From NCBI GenBank assembly GCA_947495425.1, contig CANLYR010000028.1, forward strand, positions 1-52,998: DNA of 52,998 nucleotides, in the 5' to 3' direction. Below the pieces are notes generated by a model. The model was not told the DNA's origin. It saw only the letters and a list, made by a program, of their open reading frames with translations, and made no database searches. The stretch comes from an uncultured Aquimarina sp. (lineage in GTDB: Bacteria; Bacteroidota; Bacteroidia; Flavobacteriales; Flavobacteriaceae). How positions within the stretch are numbered: the first letter of the stretch is position 1; the number at the start of each line of letters is the position of its first letter. The position numbers and the translations under genes were made by a program. This document shows, piece by piece, positions 47,453-52,998 of the stretch.

Positions 47453-47568
47453 CAATATTCATAAAATTAATATAAAGTGATACAAACGAGTAGTTTAAAA
47501 ATAAAAAAAGTAATAAATTAGAGATATAATCGATCGTCAGACTTGTATTTAATCTAAAACGTTTAGTT

Positions 47569-47730
47569 ATGAATAAAAAAGATAAACCTTCGAGAAAAAG
47601 ACGTTTTGCCGATTTTCAAAACAAATATCGGCGATCTTCTAACTTTGGATATGGATCTAAAAGAGATCAATTCGCTATTGCTGGTAATGGTGAATTATTT
47701 GCATCTGATGATGAAGAAAATGTCAGTTAA
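47569..47730 (+). CDS. Small basic protein of 53 residues (hypothetical)
   Basis: An ATG at 47569 opens a frame of 53 residues ending at TAA 47728-47730. The first half is strongly basic (KKDKPSRKRRFADFQNKYRR); the end is acidic (ASDDEENVS). The protein-like composition, with an ordered change from basic to acidic residues, makes translation plausible. It has no recognisable fold and no neighbour in an operon. It is too short for most gene callers. Confidence 0.45.
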   Translation: MNKKDKPSRKRRFADFQNKYRRSSNFGYGSKRDQFAIAGNGELFASDDEENVS

Positions 47731-47769
47731 TCTCATACTAATTTTCTGGAGTATAGTCAGTGGAAAGAT

Positions 47770-49002
47770 TTAATTTTCTTTCATAGTTGAATATGCTTGT
47801 TTTACATCCCTTTTTGCTGTTAATTTTAGATATGCAAGGATGGTCAAAGATAGTGTTGAGCACACTAAGAAACCTACAAACAAAGGAAGGGTAGTGGTGA
47901 GTACAAATTTTCCGATATATGTACTTATTGGTACTGCCATTATTGTTGAAATAAATCCAGTAATTGCTGCACCTATTCCTGCGATATGACCAATAGGCTG
48001 CATGGCTAAAGCACGTAAATTACCGAACAAAAATCCAATAGCAAAGAACTGTATTCCGAAGAAAATCAACAAAATCACGATACTTGGGTTAGTTGTATTG
48101 TAAAAAAGACTGATATAGATCAAGGAGACTCCAAAAAACAAAAGGAGTGATGCTGTAATCAATTTCTCCATCCCATATTTCAAAACCAGAGTTCCGTTTA
48201 AAAATGTAGCACTACCAATTGAGATTGCTAATAGCGCAAATATATACGGAAACTCATCTTTGAGTTGATATTGTTGCTCGAAAATTTGTTGAGAAGTACT
48301 TAGGTATACGAGAAAAGAACCCACAATAAAACCTGAGATTACAGTATATCCCATAGTAGTTTTATGTTTTATTAATTGTTTGAGTCCATCTACAAATATA
48401 TGTGATGAGAATTGTATGCGTTTTGATATTGCTAGGGTTTCGGCTTGTCGTTTCCAAAACCAAATAGAGACTAGTGCTGTAAATAGTAATTGTACGTAAA
48501 ATATAGCTTGCCAATCGTAATGATTTAGAACAAATTTACCTAAGGCCGGGGCGACAATTGGAACCAGGATAAAAACTACCGTGATAAAAGACATAATACG
48601 CGCCATATAATCACCACTATACAAATCACGAATCATTGCTATGGCTATTGTTCTGGGTGCAGAAAGACCAATTCCTTGCAGAATACGACCAATGATCATC
48701 ATTTCTAAGTTTTTAGAAAATACACATATAAAACTGGCTATAATAAAGATCGTGAACCCTAAATATACCACAGGTTTTCTTCCTAAAGTATCTGACAGAG
48801 GACCGAATAGCAGTGGTCCAACACCTAATCCCAAAAAAATCATAGTAATCAAGAGTTGATTGTCTGCGGGTTGTTTAGTATTAATAGTTTCGCCAATGAT
48901 ATCAAGTGCTGGCAAAAGGGCGTCTATAGCCAAAGCAACAATAGACATTAGTGATGCCATTAATACGATGAATTCAAACTGAGCTAGCTTTCTTTTTTGC
49001 AT
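47770..49002 (-). CDS. Bcr/CflA-family multidrug efflux MFS transporter
   Basis: The 410-residue protein has 12 predicted helices and the drug:H+ antiporter signature: DALLPALDIIGETI near the start, then GPLLFGPLSDTLGRKPVVYLG (motif A of MFS) and RILQGIGLSAPRTIAIAMIRDLYSG (motif B and C region). The family exports bicyclomycin, sulfonamides or other small compounds. It could export the product of the nearby polyketide cluster, but 1.2 kb and another gene lie between, so that is weak inference. The upstream side is the repeat-rich non-coding region. Confidence 0.92.
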   Translation of the reverse strand: MQKRKLAQFEFIVLMASLMSIVALAIDALLPALDIIGETINTKQPADNQLLITMIFLGLGVGPLLFGPLSDTLGRKPVVYLGFTIFIIASFICVFSKNLEMMIIGRILQGIGLSAPRTIAIAMIRDLYSGDYMARIMSFITVVFILVPIVAPALGKFVLNHYDWQAIFYVQLLFTALVSIWFWKRQAETLAISKRIQFSSHIFVDGLKQLIKHKTTMGYTVISGFIVGSFLVYLSTSQQIFEQQYQLKDEFPYIFALLAISIGSATFLNGTLVLKYGMEKLITASLLLFFGVSLIYISLFYNTTNPSIVILLIFFGIQFFAIGFLFGNLRALAMQPIGHIAGIGAAITGFISTIMAVPISTYIGKFVLTTTLPLFVGFLVCSTLSLTILAYLKLTAKRDVKQAYSTMKEN

Positions 49003-49094
49003 CCGGTAAAAGTAAGGTATTTGAATAATAAGAGTTCAATATTGATAATATGCTTCTTATTTAATTTCTAAATGAAATAAATAGGGTCTATTAC

Positions 49095-49127
<33 letters not shown>

Positions 49128-49146
49128 TACAAATGTATTTATTGAA

Positions 49147-49239
49147 GCAAATTGACGGATGCGTGCATTTTACATAATTGCAGATATAACAACACGCCAG
49201 TGTTTTATATCGATAGTAATTATGTAAAAGTCAATTTGC
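49147..49239. repeat. 93-bp imperfect palindrome
   Basis: GCAAATTGAC (49147-49156) pairs with GTCAATTTGC (49230-49239), TTTTACATAATT (49168-49179) with AATTATGTAAAA (49218-49229), and ACAC (49192-49195) with GTGT (49200-49203) around GCCA. Eleven unpaired bases bulge on the left arm only. The resulting folded strand resembles the folded sites of single-strand recombination or a structured RNA. Confidence 0.8.
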
Positions 49240-49432
49240 GAAACGTTAAGTTCATTCGTAAGCTATAATGTAATACTATGTAAAATATCCCAAGATAATT
49301 CTATTTCATAATAATCGTAGCTACTGGGGTCATCATAATTCTAAAAAAACTATTGCTGAAACATTCTGCTAACATTTGTAGCTATAATTTGCCGTTATGT
49401 AAAATTGCCGCTGCCTATGCGCTCGATTGTTT

Positions 49433-49472
49433 TATAAAAATTAAAATGCCTGATATGGCATTTATTTTTATA
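49433..49472. repeat. Long A/T-rich hairpin
   Basis: The arm beginning TATAAAAATT and ending AAATGCC pairs with the arm GGCATTTATTTTTATA at 49457-49472, with a two-base bulge and a six-base loop. A terminator for the minus-strand polymerase transcript is possible but it lies more than 500 bases from its stop. Confidence 0.6.
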
Positions 49473-49846
49473 CACAATATCCAACCGCATAGCCCACGCC
49501 AAAAAAAGCAAAACTTTTAGCTAGCTTATAAATCGCGTATTTGATAAAATATACGTGCAAAAAGTTTTTACGCGATTTTTCGCGAGGTTGATATTGTTTT
49601 AGATGAGCTCAAGATTGCTATCGCAGTTCTCGTGACGTTGTCGCATAAGCATAAAATTTCCCAACCGCATCATCCACAAGAAATTTCTATGCACATGCTA
49701 ACTGTAGAACACAGATTAAACTTTCTAAAAGTTTTCATATCTTTTTGTCTTGACCCTTCGATAAACTCAGGGTAAATGACAAAAGAACAAAAAAACCTGT
49801 GCTGAGCTTGTCGAAGTATCAAGGCTGCACACGGGCGAACGTTAAG

Positions 49847-49869
49847 AAAATGCACCCAAAGTGCATTTT
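49847..49869. terminator. Perfect 9-bp hairpin followed by T, possible terminator
   Basis: AAAATGCAC (49847-49855) pairs with GTGCATTTT (49861-49869) around CCAAA. With A and T tracts on both sides, it could terminate the RT-polymerase transcript on the minus strand about 145 bases after the stop. Confidence 0.5.
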
Positions 49870-50013
49870 TAGTGAAGCAGCGAGCTGGCGGGTTGGCGAA
49901 ACAATCACGGCGCAGTTGTTTTCTCCAAAGTTTTCTGAGGCCGTTTTGCCAACGCCTCGTCTGGGTAGAAACTCATTATTTTCTATTTTACATAATATTG
50001 TAAAACTAAAACC

Positions 50014-51573
50014 TTAATCTGTAAATTCTTTAAAATTAACTTTAGCATCGATATCATTATAAAAAAACTGAAAAGCATCTTTAAAGCATGTTTCAATTAT
50101 AGCTTTTTTCTCTATTACCATCGCTTTTGGTACTTGATATAAAACAGCATCATGCATAGGTAATAAAAATTCAATTTCTGTGTCCTTTTGATTAACTAGT
50201 AAAATGGCTTTTTTTAATATTAAAGCAGAATTACCTTGAATACGCTGTGATAAAAGCCAACTAGGGTTTTTAATTAAATCTCTCTGTCCATAACGCTTAT
50301 TCCCAAGTATAGTCTCAATAAAACAATCTTCTTCAAATTTAGTTTCTATTTCTTTTTTTACAGTTTCAATTTTTGGGAAATTTTTAAAAAACTTTCCTAG
50401 TTTATCAACTTTCTTACTACCATAACAAAATTGATAAAATAAAATTTTACTTTCTTCTCTATGATCTTTATCTCCATAAATAGACGAACTTAACTTCTCA
50501 TAAATATCCCCATTGCAAATGAGATCAATTAAAGAAGAATCATTCGCTTCACAAGCTAAAATAAGAGCTTCAAATTGTGAGTAATCTGCATAGACTAATT
50601 CTTTGTCATTGTCAGGAACAATAATATTTCTATACTTTTTACTTAATTGCTGCATTGATGGTGTCGTTACAAGTATTCTTCCTGTAACTGTGCCAAAATT
50701 AGAGAAATCTAAATTTACTTTTTTTGGGTAAGAATTATTTTGAGTAGTACCTACTCTACTTAATATTGTTTTATTTGTGTTATGCTTTATTTCATCATTT
50801 AAAAGTTTAACCAAATCATTATTAGCTTTATTTAATTTTAATTCTTTTCTATAATCTTGTTTACCAATTGCTTCATATATATCAGTTAAATTCATTTTTT
50901 TTAATTGATTATAAATATTGTTATGATCTGATGATGAAAATATACTATATTCAATTTGAAGCCTATTTCTAGTTTCGTATAAATCATTATTTATCGATAA
51001 AATTAAGTCATTTAGTCCTTCTGTATCTATACCAATACCTTTCTTGGCACTTTCTAAAAGTATGGTTTTAATTGGCTTTTCAATTGATAAGTATCTTTTA
51101 TGCTCTGAAGTAGCGTTTAAAGCTTTTTTTAAGTCTATATATAAAGTTTCTAACAATTGTAATAGATCCTGAAATAGTGCAAATGTCTCGCTTTCAGATT
51201 TTTCTTCAATTCCATAAAAAACCGAATATATTTGACTTAATCTGCTTTCCTCCTCTTCGTTTTCTTCATCAAATTTAACTTTTAATTGTTCCCATATATC
51301 CCAAGGTAGATTTTCGTTTATTTCTAAATCTTTTTTCGACTTACCTAATATCTGTTTAGAAAGATCCTCTAAATCAACATAAGCATGTTTATTGATTGAT
51401 TTTATATCATCTAATATCAAATTAAAATCAAAAGAAATTATATCGTATTTATCTTTTCCTAAAAAAATAAGGTTATTAACTTCCCTAACCTCTTCCCCTA
51501 TTTTTTTATAATAAAATTTAGTTTTAGGCTGTCCTTTTTTTAATGTGAACTGTTTTATAAGTATAATTTCCAT
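50014..51573 (-). CDS. Short family-A (Pol I-like) DNA polymerase paired with a reverse transcriptase
   Basis: The C-terminal half is a family-A polymerase: TGRILVTTPSMQQLS at about 297 (O-helix-preceding region), motif A VYADYSQFEALILA with catalytic D330, motif B EESKILFYQFCYGS with K376 and YG at 384-385, and motif C MHDAVLYQV with H474-D475. Motif C has Ala where Pol I has Glu. Residues 1-160 lack any recognisable 5'-nuclease; DIISFDFNLIL and AYVDLEDLSKQIL hint at a degraded 3'-5' exonuclease fold. At 519 residues it is far shorter than Pol I. The ATG is two bases after the RT stop, so translation is coupled. Composition is more A/T rich than the core genes. Confidence 0.9.
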   Translation of the reverse strand: MEIILIKQFTLKKGQPKTKFYYKKIGEEVREVNNLIFLGKDKYDIISFDFNLILDDIKSINKHAYVDLEDLSKQILGKSKKDLEINENLPWDIWEQLKVKFDEENEEEESRLSQIYSVFYGIEEKSESETFALFQDLLQLLETLYIDLKKALNATSEHKRYLSIEKPIKTILLESAKKGIGIDTEGLNDLILSINNDLYETRNRLQIEYSIFSSSDHNNIYNQLKKMNLTDIYEAIGKQDYRKELKLNKANNDLVKLLNDEIKHNTNKTILSRVGTTQNNSYPKKVNLDFSNFGTVTGRILVTTPSMQQLSKKYRNIIVPDNDKELVYADYSQFEALILACEANDSSLIDLICNGDIYEKLSSSIYGDKDHREESKILFYQFCYGSKKVDKLGKFFKNFPKIETVKKEIETKFEEDCFIETILGNKRYGQRDLIKNPSWLLSQRIQGNSALILKKAILLVNQKDTEIEFLLPMHDAVLYQVPKAMVIEKKAIIETCFKDAFQFFYNDIDAKVNFKEFTD

Positions 51574-51575
51574 AA

Positions 51576-52961
51576 TTAAAATGATATAATGTCAGGGGTA
51601 TCTCTAATAATTTCAGAAATCTTTAATTTTGGTAGCGGTGCTACAAATATTTCCTTTTTTTCATCGAATAGATTTTTATGTAAGTCCTTTAAACCATCTG
51701 TTAAATTATCAAAGACTATTTCACTTGGATCTACCATTCTGAGAGATACAATCGCATTTTTTTGGAGGAAATAATTTGAAGCTAATTTATTTTCATTTAT
51801 GGATTGAAGAATCACATCTTTATGCTTATTCCAGTCAATAGAAGATAAGTACAAAAATGAACCTGCTGAATCTGGATTGTTTTCTTGATTTATATTTTTT
51901 GTTTTTTCTATGGCGTATGACACTAATTTGGAATCATAATGTTTTTTTTCTGCCAATAGTAACCATAAAGGATATGTCTGACCTTCATAAATATTTCTAT
52001 TTTTATCTAATAAAATATCTTTAATTCTTTGAAAACTTTCTTGTGTTAAATAACTTTCATCAACAGATCTTAGAAGGTTTACAAAGGATGAGCAAAGCCA
52101 AGGTAAATTATCAATTTCATTGATTACATATTCAACAACGATTTTAAAGTCAATAATATTTTTTAAAATTGGTGTTCTTGCATATTGCTGAAGCTTTGAA
52201 ATAGAAAATGACAACTTCCTGTCTATTAAATATTTGGAATCAGAATCTTCATTTGCGATTGAGCTTTCAAAGAGTGTTAATGTCATAGGTATCGCAATTT
52301 GGACATCCCTTTTTCTTTTGGAATTTAGTAAACTAATAATCTGATCAATTTGAACTAAAGACTTAGGTAAATATTTTTCAATTTTTTCTTCATCTTCTTC
52401 AAAATGCATGATTTTTGTTTTTGAAGAGTTTAAATTGAGTCCAATTTTTCTCATTGTAATTGATAAATCATATAGAGCTTTTCTTGCTTCATATTTAGAA
52501 TTACATATAATTCTAATATCATCCATATACCTGTAATAAAACTTATGACCATTAGAGTCAATCATTTGTTTATCAACATCAGACAAAAAAAGATTAGCAA
52601 GAAAAGATGAAGCATCTCTGTTTTGAGGTATGCCAATATGAGTGTCTTGACTATTATTCCATTCAGATAAAAGGTCTTTAATATTAGCAATTACTTTTTT
52701 ATACGTTGCTATTTCATTAACCGTAAATTGGTATAGCAATAATTTATTTAAATGTTTTTCTAAATATTTTAAATTGATACTTTCAAAAAAAGTAGTTAAA
52801 TCTGCAACCACCAAATATGGGTTTTCTTTACATAATTTATTTTTTGATTGATAAACATATTTTTTCCATTGTTCTATTGAGTAATGAAAGAAGTATTTGT
52901 TATTATTTTTACCAGTATTAATATAATTCCCCCCGTAATTAGGGCAGTAATTTAAGTTCAA
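51576..52961 (-). CDS. Reverse transcriptase with helical C-terminal region (UG/Abi-like), N-terminus uncertain
   Basis: The RT palm motifs are clear: motif A YLVVADLTTFFESI (D54), motif B GIPQNRDASSFLANLF (110-125), motif C YYRYMDDIRI (YMDD at 145-148), and motif D GLNLNSSKTKIM. Residues about 195-461 are helical and repetitive, like the alpha-repeat tails of UG/Abi-type reverse transcriptases used in phage defence. No maturase X domain, endonuclease or integrase is visible. The only start in the window is a TTG at 52961, with an in-frame TAA at 52983-52985, and the fingers motifs normally before motif A are largely missing. So the protein may be truncated, frameshifted or begin in an overlapping frame upstream of the window edge. 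Confidence 0.85.
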   Translation of the reverse strand: MNLNYCPNYGGNYINTGKNNNKYFFHYSIEQWKKYVYQSKNKLCKENPYLVVADLTTFFESINLKYLEKHLNKLLLYQFTVNEIATYKKVIANIKDLLSEWNNSQDTHIGIPQNRDASSFLANLFLSDVDKQMIDSNGHKFYYRYMDDIRIICNSKYEARKALYDLSITMRKIGLNLNSSKTKIMHFEEDEEKIEKYLPKSLVQIDQIISLLNSKRKRDVQIAIPMTLTLFESSIANEDSDSKYLIDRKLSFSISKLQQYARTPILKNIIDFKIVVEYVINEIDNLPWLCSSFVNLLRSVDESYLTQESFQRIKDILLDKNRNIYEGQTYPLWLLLAEKKHYDSKLVSYAIEKTKNINQENNPDSAGSFLYLSSIDWNKHKDVILQSINENKLASNYFLQKNAIVSLRMVDPSEIVFDNLTDGLKDLHKNLFDEKKEIFVAPLPKLKISEIIRDTPDIISF

Positions 52962-52998
52962 AAATTGATTAAATTTACTGTATTATGAAACGAAGAAA

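Noticed and set aside
49147..49410. Integron attC sites
   Set aside because: Some GTTRRRY-like words and folded arms occur, but paired R and L boxes in the right order are not visible and no integron integrase is in the window. Kept only as an idea.
49799..50017. 72-residue open frame inside the repeat region
   Set aside because: It runs through several palindromes, has no protein-like pattern and overlaps the polymerase stop; the repeats explain it.
51576..52961. Group II intron reverse transcriptase
   Set aside because: No maturase or endonuclease domain follows the RT and no domain V-like RNA flanks it.
51576..52961. Retron
   Set aside because: I see no adjacent msr-msd type pair of inverted repeats right before the RT; the upstream side is outside the window, so this is not fully excluded.

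Overview
The window looks like a chromosomal segment of a marine member of the Flavobacteriaceae (Bacteroidota), perhaps Aquimarina-like. The reasons are the low G+C, the type IX secretion (T9SS) regulator PorX, a secreted protease with a T9SS C-terminal sorting domain, a fused LpxC/FabZ, flavobacterial TAnnTTTG-type -7 boxes, almost no Shine-Dalgarno sequences, and several TTG starts. The genus is inference.

Layout. 0.3-2.2 kb: a frameshifted secreted reprolysin-like metallopeptidase. 2.3-5.7 kb: an unknown membrane-anchored protein, AroB and proline dehydrogenase. 5.9-10.6 kb: a MocR/PdxR regulator divergent from a PNPOx-like flavoprotein, a DUF1272 protein, a GNAT acetyltransferase and a PLP decarboxylase. 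10.6-14.5 kb, minus strand: DUF4258-type protein, alanine dehydrogenase, TsaE, PorX. 14.6-22.1 kb, plus strand: HD phosphohydrolase, lpxD, lpxC/fabZ, lpxA, efp, a second lpxD-like gene, an NTF2-like protein and sucD, i.e. lipid A synthesis embedded in housekeeping genes. 22.3-38.6 kb: M16 peptidase, FabG, a VWA membrane protein, prohibitin, pirin, an antiporter, a WYL regulator, a DNA-alkylation-repair protein, M48 peptidase, an MFS permease, and lipocalin and OmpA lipoproteins.

38.7-46.6 kb is a biosynthetic cluster: FAD oxidoreductase, methyltransferase, type III polyketide synthase, FabL-like enoyl reductase, a lipoprotein, a FabZ-like dehydratase, an alpha/beta hydrolase, a KAS II-like synthase, an acyl carrier protein and a phosphopantetheinyl transferase. 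Read together it looks like a private fatty-acid line that builds an acyl starter for the type III PKS, followed by ring oxidation and methylation (alkylresorcinol, alkylpyrone or quinone-like product).

46.7-49.0 kb: YceI protein, a 53-residue basic protein and a Bcr/CflA efflux permease. 49.0-50.0 kb is a non-coding kilobase packed with imperfect palindromes and bounded by an exact 18-bp direct repeat. Directly beside it (50.0-53.0 kb, minus strand) lies a coupled two-gene unit: a reverse transcriptase with a helical C-terminal region, then a short family-A DNA polymerase. This RT-PolA pair and its palindromic flank are the best candidate for an undescribed (probably defence-type) system. 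Its upstream end runs out of the window.
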